Below are positions 1-13,465 of a stretch of 64,000 nucleotides of DNA, piece by piece. The notes below the pieces were generated by a model. It was not told the origin of the DNA and searched no databases. It saw nothing but the letters and a program-made list of their open reading frames with translations. The stretch comes from Gavia stellata. Its lineage: Eukaryota > Chordata > Aves > Gaviiformes > Gaviidae. Each line of letters opens with the position of its first letter. The stretch's first letter is position 1. The translations under genes and the position numbers were made by a program. The stretch is taken from the NCBI RefSeq assembly GCF_030936135.1, contig NC_082619.1:4963208-5027207 (forward strand), written 5' to 3'.

Positions 1-3000
1 ATGTTTTGCTACTATTACAGGTGCAAATTGGCTAGATTTACCTTGCTGCTGTGTGTTTACAACAGTTCCATCTACAGACATGCAGCAAATTGACTCTGCT
101 GATAACATGTGGTGCTTCCCTTTCCTAGTGTCACAGATCTTTGTACAGAGATCAAGCATTCTCTGGGCCTTGAGCACTCAGTTCTGCAGTGGCTTCAAAT
201 GGTTTGGATGGACTTTGCATAAGGAAAAATCTGGGCTAAAATGTTGGAGGATGGCTAAAATGGTATTAATAGAAATGGAGTTTCAGGTTTGGTGCAGGTT
301 GTGCAGAAATGTGAGTCAAAGCCAAGAATGCCTGTAGAGGTGTGCGGGCTGGGGACAGTAACAGAGGATTTAGTTCCAGGGTAAGGAGGTTTCACAAGTG
401 GAAAGTACATACAAGCAAGGTGAATGCAAAGGGGCTATTACTTAGAAGGCTGGAGGAGTTGAAGCATCTAACATGCAAAAGAGAAATATTCTATCAAGAA
501 GCCTAGGCTCATAGGGAACATCAGTTCTGCAACAATAGCTAGAATTGTCTTGGACACATGGGTTGACCATCATCAAGTGCAAAGATCCACCCAGCTCCTG
601 ACATTGCTGTCAGCAGACTTGAGGTTTGCAGCCAGCTGGCAGCAGAGGGTAAGTCTCTTATTTTAACATTTATTTTGTGCCAGTGTTTTGCAGTGCATCT
701 GAGTGATTGCAGCACTGTTCGAAAATGAACAAAATTATTTTGGATTTCCCATTTCTTAATCTTTTTTTTTTTTCCTTAATGACTTGCTTTTAGTTAATGA
801 AACATCCTGCCTCTTAGGAAAGAAAAGAATAGACCATGATTTCCAGCCAAATGTGTATGTGTTTGCCAGTGCCTGTCAGCATAATACCCCATTAAAGTTT
901 GTGCATGAATCTGGGCACAGGAAGCTGATTGCAGGATCAGGACCTGAGACTCTTCGCTTATCTAGCCTTTTTCATGTGTGATCTGGAATTCAAACTTAGG
1001 GCTTACTTGTTGGCCTTTTATCAAGATGTGGGAAAGTGTCGATTGTTGTCAGTAATCTGAGTGGACGTGGCAGGAACTGAACTAGGAACACACAGAGAGG
1101 AAATCAAACTTGCTTGGACTCCACACCTCCATCTTCTGTGGTTGGACACAGATGGCTTGTATAATCCTGACTGAAAAGTGGGTAACAGTTGTGATTTAAA
1201 AAGAAAGCATCCTTTGTTAGGTTTTGTTGCTTTTGTAAAAGCTTTTTTATCCCATATGTGGGGAGAAAAAGAGGAAGGATGCCTTTGAATAGCAGCTGTG
1301 TCTTGGAAACATTTTTAAGATCCCTTTAAATATAAGCTACAGCATATTTCTAGATGGTGTGAGTGCTATTATATTAAAAATGTAGCAGTGGTGTTTTATG
1401 AAGGGGAAACATTTTTAATGTAAAAGTAGTGTTATTTTAAAATGAGTTGCTTTTATGAAATGGATGAGGTGGTTTTCTTAAAAAAGACCATTTGGGAGGG
1501 AAAATTGTGGCTGTATTTCTGTGCTACAGTATAAGACAAATCTGCATTTTTCCTCCATGCCCTTTTTTGAAAAGTAGGGGCTAGGCTTTGATCTTTTGGG
1601 TTATCTATGCAGCTTTGTCTGCACACACAAATGCTCTGCAGTTTTACGTCAAGGGTATGGTAGTAGCTGTTGACAAATGTAAGGTGATTCTTTGGCTCAA
1701 ATATAGACTGACCTTGTGGAAAACTGTGCTTAGACAAAATTTGCATTCAGGATAATTGTAAATTCTTCCCCTTCTCCTCTGCTGTGTAGAAACTGCTGTG
1801 ATAGCAAGTACCCAGTACTCCAGGGTAAGGAGGGGAGCAACCAAACATGAAATATATCGCCACCAAGTTCAGGGTGCACTTCTCTCTCTGGGAAGCACTC
1901 TGTGTCACCATTGCTAGGATCATTAGCAGGTCTTTGGTTCTGGTAGCAAAGGACTTTGCATCAGCCCTGAAGAGGGAAGTGGGCCTTGCAGTCGCCCAGG
2001 TCTTGAGCTGTGAAAGTGGATATCATTGCTGACAGTTATCTGGTGATGAAGCCAGCACTGCATTCCTCCTGCAACAGCCATGAGGCTGGATGCTTTTAAT
2101 TCAGGCATGGTAATTTGCTATTCTTGCTGGTGCACAGAAAGAGAAAGCTGCACAGCAGGTGGTTGGTGCAGTTAAGGTAGTTGGCTAAGGCTCCCAGTCT
2201 TAGCCACAGGCTCATCCTTCCTGCCAAAGTTGTGCTTCTGCTTGAGGAGAGGAAAGCATCAGCCCCGCGTGGCCTTCAGCAAGCGTGCCAGCTCAGTACA
2301 TCTCCGCAAGAGGACTGGAAACATAAACACTGTGTAATTCGGTTAAGTGGGAAGAGAAGGCAAACTCATCATAATAGCTCAAAATAAGAAACCCAAACCA
2401 AACAACCACCCCGAAAACAACAAATAACAGCTGCTTTTTGCAGGAGCAGCAACGGCCAATTTTCCTTCTCATAAAAGAGAGCAATGATGTGTGTCTCTCC
2501 AAGAGTGCTGCAGCTGCAGCCATCTCGCCGAGCACAGCCCTAACCAAGTTTCTGGAACAATATGATAGATTGTGTCTGTATAATCAGAAGAATGCAAGAT
2601 CCTAACTGAGCCAAACTGCTAAGAGGCAATAAAGCCAGGGCACTAACACGCTCACCCCATAAAGCACCTAATCAGTTACCTTTATATTTATACAAGTGCA
2701 CTGCTTATGGCTATATTTTTGGTTGACTACAATGCGTTTGTGCACTCTTTGAGTGACGGTGTTGGAAATGTTCTAACAAAAGTTAGGGGAACGTATACTA
2801 TGTCTCTCCTGTCTCCTGTTGCCTGAGAGCATTCCCCTGTTCCCAGCTACATTGCTGTCCCTTGAGACCAGCTTGCGGAACTGTGATTCATAATACTGGG
2901 TTCTCATCGGCATCACCTGTGCGGTTTGTTTTCTCATTAAAAGCACTTGTTCCTGGAATCACATTATTTTCCCAGAATCTCAGTGTGTTTCTTTCTCTTC

Positions 3001-5786
3001 CCCACCCCTCTTCCCCCCGTAGTGAGTGTCACATCTTCATGGTGGTGGGCAGAGGGGAAAAGCTTGGGAATGCACACTCCAGAGATCAAAAAAGTAAAAT
3101 GCCATGAAAATCTTTTTTTTTAAGTGCACTTAATTGCATGAAGAAATAACTGTACCCGTCGAACAGAACTGTGACGCAGATCCATGCTTACTCAGAATGA
3201 TCTTGAAGACTGACTGTGGGTGGCACAGGACCAAAGACAGATTTAAACTTTGTTTTTAGAGGTGAAATTCCTCCTTTCCTAAAGTACTATCTTGGCTCAT
3301 CTTAGGGTATGTAGTGACTTGGTGTATGTCCTAGAGAAATGTTGCCAGAGAGGTAACGCTTTACCAGTCCTATGACTGACCTCGTGTTACTTCATCCTCA
3401 GGTGTTCTATTATTCATCCCAGGAAATTTGTGTTATTGAGCAGAGAAAGAAACCATCAGTCCTGTCAGATCATCATCCAACAATACACTCCATGTAGGAA
3501 CTGAGTCTCCATAATTATCTTGGTTTGCAGCAGCCAGTACTGCTGCTGTCAGTGTGTGCAAGGCGCCTGGGCTGTCAGAATGCACCTTGTCTGCAATGAG
3601 CCCCCCAAACACTGTACATGTGTCTACAACAACACATTCGGCTGGAGCTGAACCCTCCAGAAAACCCACGCCCGGCAATTCCCTGACAAGGAGTGCAGGA
3701 GAGAAAGGATGCTCAGGTGCCCAAGGAAATAACTGCTGAATATTCATGATCGCCCCTGACCTAAACAGCTGTGTGTTGTTGCTGCAGTCATATCGCTGGT
3801 ACTTCTCCCCTGCCTTATTGTTTCATCAAACATTGCAAGTGTCATGAAGTATCTTTTTTCCCTCCACAAATCTTCAGTTTCTAGCACTGCATGAGTATAT
3901 GAATATCTCAGCTTTCTGTTCAAATTAAGAACATAAACAGTTATGTAGATCAACTGGTTGCAGATAAAGTGTGCTTCAGGTTAAGTTTCTATAATTGCTG
4001 GAGTTGAAAGGCAAAGGAAAAAAACTCCTAGTGTTTGTTTTGTCTTTAATCATGTCTTTACAAAGTCGGTTGTGTGACTCCCTGGGGTTTAGCTGGATAT
4101 TTTTGCATATCTAAGAGAGGCGGTGTTGCCTTCCCCCTTTTCTCTCCATTATTTGTCTATTCCTTTGTGTCAGGTCCAGCTTAAGTTGTGAGCATTCTCT
4201 GGGCTGTGGTGATAATTATATTTATTCCTCTGAGATGGTTTTCATTGGGTTTGCAAGCAAGACAGGGCCTCTGAGATCCTGCTGTCTTGGGCCCTCTGAT
4301 AGCTTTTGAACCATTTGCAAATTTCAAACAAATTTCTCCAGAGTGTGTCAGTCTCAAAGAGAACTCAAAGAGAATGTTATTTTTATTACCCAAAGGGACT
4401 GACAGGATCCTATATTTCTGTAGGCTTCATAAACATAGGTGGCCAGAGAAAAGTCTCTGTTAATCCCACTACTGGGGGGTTGCACTGTAAGGTCACCCGT
4501 ATTAGAAACCAGGATCTGTGTGGGAGACATGCCAATGTCCCAAGAACAGGAAGAGCTGCTTTGTGAGCATGCATCTCGCTAAAAAACAGTGCCTAAACCT
4601 CAATCCATTTCTGTAGAAAGTTCAGAGTTCTCTGTTCCAGTACTCACAGAGTGACCTGGGTGTTAATAGGCTTATATATTTAGCTTATATCTTTATGTGG
4701 TGTGCCTTTCACTGTTTAAGCAATATAACTGACATCTATCACATTTGTTTTCCCCTACCCTGAGAAAGGAGCATCTGAGGACTGGAAGTAGTATAAATTT
4801 TGCTGTGTTTCAGATAGAGAAGGCAATGTCCAAGAAACATACCTTGTGTCTGGCATTTTGGAAAGTGCTGAACACTCTGATCACTTCCCTTTCCGGAGAC
4901 GGAGATGCTTCTTGGGTGCATGATTCAAGTTAACTTAATGATTTAGTCTCTTTTACATCTAAATGAGCTGCTACAGCATACCCTCTGGGATTAGCACAGA
5001 TGACCTCATGTCTGGAAGACCACAGTGCACCCTGTTCGTCTGCTTCCTGCAGGAAGAAATGCACTTCTGGATGTTTTGAGATTTGATTTTCAGTGGTGTT
5101 CTCTACTGAGCATCTTCATTTAAGAAAAAGATGTGCACAGCCTTATAGGTCCAGTTTTCAAGGAAACAGGAGAGTCCCAGTTTCCTGCATGAGAAAAAGG
5201 TAGGCTCTGGGTATAAAACAATTAAATTTAAATACTCTGTTCCTTTTAAATGTGCATCTAAACCAATGAGATACCTCTCTGAAAAATGCTGGAACCTCGT
5301 TTAATCAGCTATCTCTTTCACCACATTTCAGTAAACTCTGAGAGTAGACAAAATGCCTCTTGTGGTGTGAGTTGGGAAGGGACCTGCACCCTTCCCCCCT
5401 GCTAGCCTTGCAACACAAGGACAGTCATTGCTCTTCTCTGTCAAAAGCTCTAATTCCTAATTTAGGAGGTAATTCTAGTGCAAATTAGTGCGCCTTGCAG
5501 ATAGAATTAGAGTCTGTGTGACGATTTGGAAAATACAATCAATTTACTCCAATTGTTTGTACATGTCAGATCTCTCCAATAATGAAGAATTTACTCCTCG
5601 TGCATGAATACAAACAATGAGCTATTAGCCGTGCGAGATGAGAGAGCCTGTCAGAAACAACAATCCCAAGATGCTATGTGCTACATTTGAGCATCAGTGA
5701 GGATATGCCCAGGTCTGTGCCGTAGGTTTTTGTGCAGCAAATCCTGCCATGTGCAGAGGCTGCAGGTTTGAAGCACTGAGTGTGTG

Positions 5787-5857
5787 AGGAGGGTGACTCC
5801 TCCTAGTTAGGGCAAACCTATCTAGGAGGGTAACTCCTCCTAGTTAGGAAAACCTAC
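5787..5857. repeat. Two tandem 37-base units, each with an inverted repeat
   Basis: Units begin at 5787 and 5824, offset exactly 37. Each contains AGGAGGGT(G/A)ACTCCTCCT, where AGGAGG pairs with CCTCCT, followed by AGTTAGG and AACCTA. Differences between copies are few. Confidence 0.8.
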
Positions 5858-8584
5858 TCCCCTGTCCAAAATGATGTGGGAGGAGAGTAAAGGGAAGGCT
5901 CTCAATCCTGCTGGTACAGCAGGGGAAGAGAATCCAATGCTGGGTTCTGGCTGGCACTGCCTCTGAAAGGGGGATTGTCTCTTACGTCTGCCACTGAGCT
6001 CTGCTCTCGCAGTGTGGCTGGAGTGGCCCTGTTACCCAGCCATGGGCTTCTCCACAGCTCCTGTGCTCCCCAAAGACTTGCTCTGCCTATGGAGCTTGTA
6101 AAGAGTGCCACTGTGCAACATCTTTTGAAGTCCCATTTGGGACAGAGCATCCTCTCTTATTAATAGTGTAGGTGTGGTTTCATTGTTGCAGAATACTTTT
6201 TTTGAGATTTTGCCCTGTGTGGAAGACAGCCTGGGTCTTCAGCTGGTTCAAAGAGCTATGGATTATTTCTCAATATGGTGATGTACATCAGCAGAGAATG
6301 TGTGCAGTGCTCCTACCTCTTTTAGAGCTCTTGTAGACTGTCCCTTTGTTCCACATCCATCCAGGGCTCATTAGAGGGTAAACGTAGCGTGATTGTTGAT
6401 CAAATCCTTAATTTCTGGTCTTTTCATGGTCTGATCTAAACAGCTTTTTAGGAAGCAAACAATATGCATATTTCATGAAATTCATTTCAATATCTGTTTA
6501 ATTGTGAATGCTCTCTGTGAGGCTATGAGATGCTTACTGCTCCTTGTGAATCATTTGCACTAACAAGCAGGGAAACTGAGAAACTGGTAATGAATTTCTG
6601 AGCGCTAAGCCTTCTTCAGTCTCCTGCTCCTCTCCCTCTTCCCTTAGAAACTAGCTCTTTTGCCTGGGTCAGGGAGCAAAAGTCTGGCAGCTAGACCACC
6701 TGATTTCTTCCCAGCACACTTTCAGGTCTGATTTTTGGCTTTGGGCAGTTTCTAGCCCCCTTTCTGTCTGCTACTTCGCCATAGTTTCTGCACTTCCAGA
6801 GTTAGGAGGACAAGTATGTCATGCAAAAACTCATTCTTGTAATGTACTGAACTGCTTGCTGCCTGCAACCTGGATGACTTGCTGTGGTTTCCAAAAGGGC
6901 AGTTTGGCAGATTGGTTCTTCTTGAAGTCAAATGACAGGGGAAAAAAACAGATCTGAGGTCTTGGTGTGTCTCAGAAGTCCCAGGCAGTTACTATGCAAG
7001 CTTCCTGCCGTGCTGCTGACTACATGGTATTTTTTCCTGAGTGTTGGTAATGTGGCAGCTTGTAAAACGTGCTCAACCTTCCTCCTCTCTAGAGGCATGG
7101 CTGAGGAATCTTGGCTGTGCCAGGGAAAGGCCATTCCCAGGAAAAGGTTCCCTTTAATCCCCATGATGCCTACTGGAAAGGGTGACTGCTTCAGCAGGGG
7201 CCCATGCTGGGTTCTGGGGCTGGAGGCCAGGATGCAGAGATCACCTCTGTGCAGAATCCAGGTAGGAGATTCTTGTGGCTGTAAATTACTTAGGCATGCA
7301 GATGTTTAAGCATATGTATCCTATCGCTGGGGCCAGCCTTAATGCTGTGGGAAATGTATGAGATGGTAAAACCTACATTATCTGGGATTTAGGATGTTTG
7401 CTTTGCAGAACAAGGGATTAGAGAATAGAGAGCTGAAATGACCATCTGTCTGCAGAGAAAGGATCCTGTGAATTAAAATTTCTGTGGTCATTTTCCCTAA
7501 TCTGCTTGACTTTATTTGGTATCTTCTATCAGAGCTGATGTCCTCGTGCCCCAAACAGTAAGATCATTTTCCACACATGGAAGTTTTATTCTACTTACGT
7601 CTTTGTACAAGGAGTTGCAAGGTGTCTGTCGAAAGCATTTACTTATCTGTTGCTCTTGGAGTTTCCCGTTGTTTGCAGCCCTATATAATCTTAGTGCTTC
7701 CAGCACCTTCTGTCTCCAAAGAAGGACAGCTGTGAGTGTGCACCTCGTTTTTGTATAGCTTCTACATCTAGTATTGAAATGCAATTGCCTCTGGGGTGGA
7801 ATGACTCATGCTGTTGAACCGTATCACTGCACTATAGTTCAGATCAGGAAGTAAGTAGTAATACTGTGTGCTTATATACTAGTGTTGTCAATTTTTGCAA
7901 TGTGATTGTGGATCTAATGGTATTTGATGTTTCTCTGTAGAGCCTCTGTTCCTGGAAACATAGGAACCTTCAGCTTTTGTTTTTAAATAAGCTTCTAGCC
8001 CTTGTGGCTATAGAGAAGAAATCTGAAAGTGTGTTAAAAGTGTAGCCTACAGATTCACAATCCAGAAAACTGAAAGCCCCAAGCTTATTAATTTTAAATC
8101 TCATTATTTTTAACAGCAAATTACATTTCCCTTAAAGTAGCAGAGACATAATACCTGCAAAGAGCTAGCAGATCCTTGGTTCTGTGGTGGAGCTGTGCAC
8201 TGTAAAATGCAGAGGCCTCTGCTCATCTAACATGATGCTTAGAGTCTGAATGTAATAAAGTTCTTTTCTTTATTTTTAAACCTTTCCTTGCTCTCATTCT
8301 TTGGTGGATGCAGTTCTGAGGACAGAAAGCCTGCCTATGGGAGCTTGATTCTGGGTATCTTCAGCAAGACAAAGAAGTTGCTGAGCACTAATCAGCACTA
8401 GCAAAATGGCTTGCAGTTGTGCTGGTATTAGCATGCACTCTCCAGAGGCTCACCGGTGTCTTCAGAGTGAAACACACAAAATAGATTGGGGTTCTCACCT
8501 TTGTGCAGGCTGTCTTGCAATGTAGGAGTTTGAGACTTCTTTTTTTTGCTGTATTCTGTGTTTTCCTTTTTCTTTTGTTGTTTG

Positions 8585-8606
8585 TTTTTTTTTTTTTTTT
8601 TTTTTT
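8585..8606. repeat. T22 homopolymer
   Basis: An uninterrupted run of 22 T within a longer T-rich stretch. Confidence 0.9.
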
Positions 8607-9621
8607 AATTTAAGCACAAACCAGCACTGCCACTTAGCAGTTCCTTGTTTACAGCAAGGTGAGTCGTATTTACAGTGCTGGGGAATTTGTCAGGAGCTGC
8701 ATTCTGCTCATCATCTGTTTCTTCCCCATTTCAGAAAGCAATTAGCAGGCAGAGCATGTGAATAAGAAAATGTGCTGGAAGGGGCTGTTCACCCAATTGT
8801 GCCGAACAAAACAGCTGCCTGTCAGTTGCTGCAAGCGACTGACAGCTCTGACACCAGGGTACAACCCAGGTCCTGTAAACAGAGATGCCCTGGACCGGCA
8901 AGTCAGCAGAGGAGGGAAGAAAGGGATCCACGTGAAATAGCAACTGGATTTTAGGGTGCTTGAGGACACTGTCTTGGGGTAAATAGTGGCAATTAGGGGC
9001 ATATAGTGTAGAGCTTGGTTCTTCCTTTTTCCATATAAGCTGATGAGTTAGGCATGCAGACTTTTAGCAGTGTCCTGAGCTGTTACTAACTTAGAAAGGA
9101 AGAATAGGGGAAAAAACTTCCTTTGTGCTGACGTCTGCTACTTCAGATGCAGCGTGGGCTGAGATAGTGTGTGTGACTGGTGTTTTAGCCAGGGGAGAGC
9201 TAAAAGATGCAGGAGAACGGAGTGGTTTTTCATGGGCATTTAAAAAGAAATCATCTACAAATATAAGTTAATATTTTATTTCAGTTGCATGGGATGTTTC
9301 ACTGCCCTTGGAGTTATTGTACTGAGTTTGGATGCTGGATTCAATCAGGAAAGTGTGAAGCAGAGGGATTTTAGTCTGTTTTAAGTGCAAATGTCTGTGC
9401 AGACTTAAACATGGAGCTGCTACAGACTCTTCCATTATTCATGTATTAGATGTCTTGCTCTAAGTATGGACTTCGTATTTCCAAAAGTCAGCCTCTCCAC
9501 TGTATGTGTGGCTTGGGGGAGGGATGAGATTACCCCTCGTGTTTTAGAAAAGGAGCGTGGTAAGGCTTTTTGAGCTGCAAGACTGAAATATGTGTATGTT
9601 CTTTGTCCAGAGAAGAACAGG

Positions 9622-9735
9622 TTAGAGCAGTGCCTGGCAACCAGGAGGCCTGGGTTTGGTTACTAACCTACTCTGGGAACTTGAGCACACTGCAAATCTA
9701 AAGCTTGCACTTCTCCCTTTGCTTCATGGAGGTAG
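9622..9735 (+). mobile_element. MIR-like SINE relic
   Basis: AGAGCAGTG...CCAGGAGGCCTGGGTT followed by a degraded 'gctgtgtgacctt' region resembles the 5' half of a MIR element. It is diverged. Confidence 0.35.
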
Positions 9736-9828
9736 GTCTGGGCAATTAAATTAATTTTTTGCTAAACACTCAGTGTTTGGAGAGGCCCCATTCTAAAACA
9801 GAAAATGCTATCTCCCCAGGGTGAGGGA

Positions 9829-9886
9829 CCAGAAGGGAAGGAAGGAGGGTAGAAGGGAGTGGAGAGGAGAGGAGAGGAGAGAAAGA
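9829..9886. repeat. Purine-rich GGAGA/GGAA simple repeat
   Basis: An all-but-pure purine strand with four GGAGA units at 9861-9880. Confidence 0.85.
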
Positions 9887-12800
9887 GTATCCTCTGTCCC
9901 AGGCATTTGGATACTTCCAAATCTTTTCCTTCCCTCACAGATTTATTGTGGCATCCTTCAAGTGAGTAGGTTGCCTGAAAAGCAGGCCCACTTCATAAAG
10001 CTTTGCATCCATCCAGCTTACTATAAAATAATAATCATACCATTTAGAATATGAAACCCGTCAGTATTGCCCGAGGGTAGACGCGCCCTTGAAAGTGGAG
10101 GTGAAGAGTGTTTATTCAGAGCAAGAAGGCAGCAGGGAGGATGGAGCTGAATGCCGGTGACAGCTCCTGAGCCTGATGCTTTCTGATGGGCAGTGGCTGC
10201 TCCCTCCATCAGCTGGTATCTGTGGGAATCCATCAGGCTTCCCACCTGAGGCCATGGTGTGAGGGTGAGCGAAGGTTTGCCTACACAGGCAGCACTGTGA
10301 ACAACCAGGGCACAAACTGGCTTATGTGTGCAACTTTGTGGGTGGATCCTGAGCTTGGTCTCAGGAAGGATATGGACTGAAGAGCAGCCTTTCTAGGAGG
10401 TGCTATGGGCAGAAGCCCCATTTGGTTAATCCAGATGTGTTTATGGCAGTAGTTTCCCTAGTGGGAACGGCACTGTACATCATTCGGATTAGAAACAATT
10501 GTCTTCACAGGGCTGATTCCCAGTGGAGCACTGCACTTGTTCCTTTCACTGCAAGTGAAAAATGTTATTCCTGTCCTGTCTGTGTGTTTCTCAGCTGCTG
10601 GTGGAGAATGTTCGCATGTATCAGAACTAATCAGGGCAATATTTAATTTACCTGAAAGGACATGAGCTGCTGAACTGTTGCAAGCAACAAAAACAGCATG
10701 GTGTCTCAGTGCTACAGCTTGCAGGCCTGAAGTGAAGCATCATGACCAACCAAACCTCTGAGCCCTGCTGTTTTGATTCTTTGTCTTATGCTGCCATTGT
10801 ACAGTTGCATTTGTTGCAACAGAGGGAGGAGAAACTGTGTCAGCATCGAACACAGCATTAAACTGGGTATTTGCAGACCCAAGTTTATTTAGTTCTAGGG
10901 ACACTTTGGGCCAGTTTGAAAACGTCCTCTGTGCAAGTGGAGCCCTGTGGCCCAAGGAAGAGTCCAGATTCCGTTCCTGTCTCTGCCATCACGCCTGTGT
11001 GAGAGAAGCATTGCAGCAGCTGTGCAAAAGGGCTTTGAGATTCATCAACAAAGTGGGTATTTAGAAGTGTGATGTTTGTTGTTTTTATAATAGTGCGTTC
11101 CTTTGAAATGATGGGCCCAGCTCCTTGGCAGAGGATGCTACTGGATGTGAATGCCACGCACAGCCCGCACGTCCACAGACATCGTGGACATAAATGCTCT
11201 ATGTGCTGGAGATGGCCCAACTTGCAAAACTCAGATCTGTATTCCCGCAGGAAGAGTGCACATTTGCTTGTCTGTGCTTGAGTCCAAATGCTGTGCCTTT
11301 TCCTGCCTGTGTGTATGTCATCAGTGTATGCTGTGAATGAGATTGCTCTAAGTCTGTGTGCTCCTGTAAGCACTTGGTCCTTCAGGTTTCAGCTTGAGCT
11401 GTTTTCCTCTTGAAAGGACTTGGGCAGTCCCTCACCTGGAGTGTGGTCTGTTCACAGATGGAGCAAGACTTTAGCTTGCTTTTGGCTGGTCTGCTTTAGG
11501 AGATTTGTCTCTCTCTTTCTAGATGGGAATGAGTAGCTGGGAGACAAGGGCGGAAGAAGGAAAGGAGTGTGAATAATGAGTAAATGTTAAATTTCTGTTT
11601 ATGAAAAGGCTGTTTGATAAGTTGGTAGCCATTTAAACAGCCCTCTTAATAAAATACAATCTCTCAGAAAGGCCAGTTCAATTCTGTGCCGTACATGGAT
11701 TTGCATTATCTGAGATGGGTGAGATCTCTCCTCTGCTTTCACAAGAAACAATTTATTTACAGGGTGAGGCTGTCAGACCTGCATGAACACTGCCAAACCT
11801 GGCAGGTCAGCAGAATAAGCTTGTGTTTGGTTTGTATTTCTAGCTTCTTCTTTCAGCCAAAGTGGCCCTGCTTGAGCCACAAGCTTTGTTCTGAGAAGTA
11901 TTAGATAGTCAAAAGACAGGCCCTGTTCTCGCCTGCCAGCGAGTCCTGACTGATGCTGCGTGTGTTTGGCAGTGTGCTGTGTAGGATGGCTTGGAGCAGA
12001 AGTCAGTACTGCAAAGGTGTTGTTGCTTGAAGCTCCGTGGAGAATCAAAGCCTGATTTCTCTCTTTAGCTGGGAATTCGTTTGGGGAGTGACTCACTCAG
12101 CTGCCCAAGTAGCTAATGCTGCCTGCAGGATTATCCTGGCCACTGCAGTTTGGACTTCCCACTCACATTATTCCAGTTACTCGAGTGACACTTGGCCTTA
12201 CTTAAAATTTGTAATTGTGGTTGCTTTTTCTTTGCTGCTTGCTAAGCTAATGGGGTCATCAAAGAGAGAGGCGGGAGGATCCATTAGGAAAAGTCAGAGA
12301 TCTTTCATGGCATTGCCGGAATGCCAGAGCTCAACCTGGTCTAGCTTGTGGCATCATTTTTTACCAGGAGAGATCAATGAGCTTTGCATCTACAGCCTGT
12401 AGGAGATTAATGTTTCTTTTCCAGTGGAGCCTATGGCTCAGAAATAATGACCTGGTGAGAGGCACACCAAAATAGTGCATGTAAAGGTCATGATAACAAT
12501 TACAGGAAAGTAATAAAAGCAATTAAGTATTCACAGCAGCTTATTCCTTTGTAAAGGTGGAGATATCCCATTTTAGAGAGGAGCAGAGGTCATGCCATAG
12601 ATGAATATATTTGATGTGGCAGGTGATGGATTCCTTGACTTGAGCAGGGTGAGTGTCCTTTTTGTCTGTGTTCAGGGCGGTGCAGGGGCAGGAGTCAGCA
12701 TAGATTATGAGGAAGCCTTCCCTTACACCTGCTCTGAAGGCTGTGAGGCAAGAAGCTACAGGACTTCCTCATGCTGTGGAGGGGAAGCGAGCATCTGCGC

Positions 12801-13396
12801 CAAATCCCCACGGTGGTACCAGTCCTCTAGGGAGAGAGTGCAGCAGCAGCATCCTGGAGCTTTCAGCATCCTTAGTGTGAAGATGCACATCCTCTGTGGC
12901 TTTGACATCTAATTCTGCCGCTGCGATGCCTCTCCATTCCTGGGCTGAATCTAGTGGGTTGGGAACATTCCTAACACCAGAGGCTTTATCTGCCGTGCTG
13001 CAGGCTTGTTCCTTCATCTCTGCCAAAGGGTTTGTAGCCTGATCCTCTACTATGCAACATTTTGCTGCCAAGGTGATGGTGTAACTGAGATTTAAGGCCT
13101 GTGTGTGTGCAAAACCCTGCAGTGTTTGAAATGGAAGTAGAAATACAGTCATCCTCAATCTGTTTTTTGTGTGATTCACAAGGGGACTTCTGGGCCTTGA
13201 AACGAAAACACATATCCCATGCCAATAGATAAATGTTGCAATGCTTACTGGTGCATTAACAGTGTTTTCAGTGCAGGATTGATACAAAAGCATTGGGTGA
13301 ATGTGTATGCACATCCCATCAGCTTTATCAATGACAGTGTTGTTGCTGTTGAAATGGGCGAGGAAGCAGGTTCAGAGTTAAGTGCCTTACACATTT

Positions 13397-13465
13397 GGAG
13401 TCAATGGCAGAACTGGAAATAGGACCCTGGTGCCTTGGCTCTCAATCCTCTGCTAATCACAGCAC
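13397..13465 (-). mobile_element. MIR-like SINE relic, antisense
   Basis: GGAGTCAATGGCAGAACTGG and AATAGGACCCTGGTGCC correspond to the reverse complement of the MIR box region (usual form: AGTGGCAGAGCTGGGATTAGAACCC). Confidence 0.45.

Noticed and set aside
5360-5420. 'GTTGGGAAGGGACCT' resembling the 3' end of avian CR1
   Set aside because: The match is confined to one short phrase and the rest does not follow the CR1 order.
10885-11373. A 162-codon open frame on the - strand
   Set aside because: No recognisable domain, no flanking exon signals and an overlapping + strand open frame of equal quality; judged chance.
12769-13314. A 181-codon open frame on the - strand
   Set aside because: No domain or splice support; the peptide resembles no family I know.
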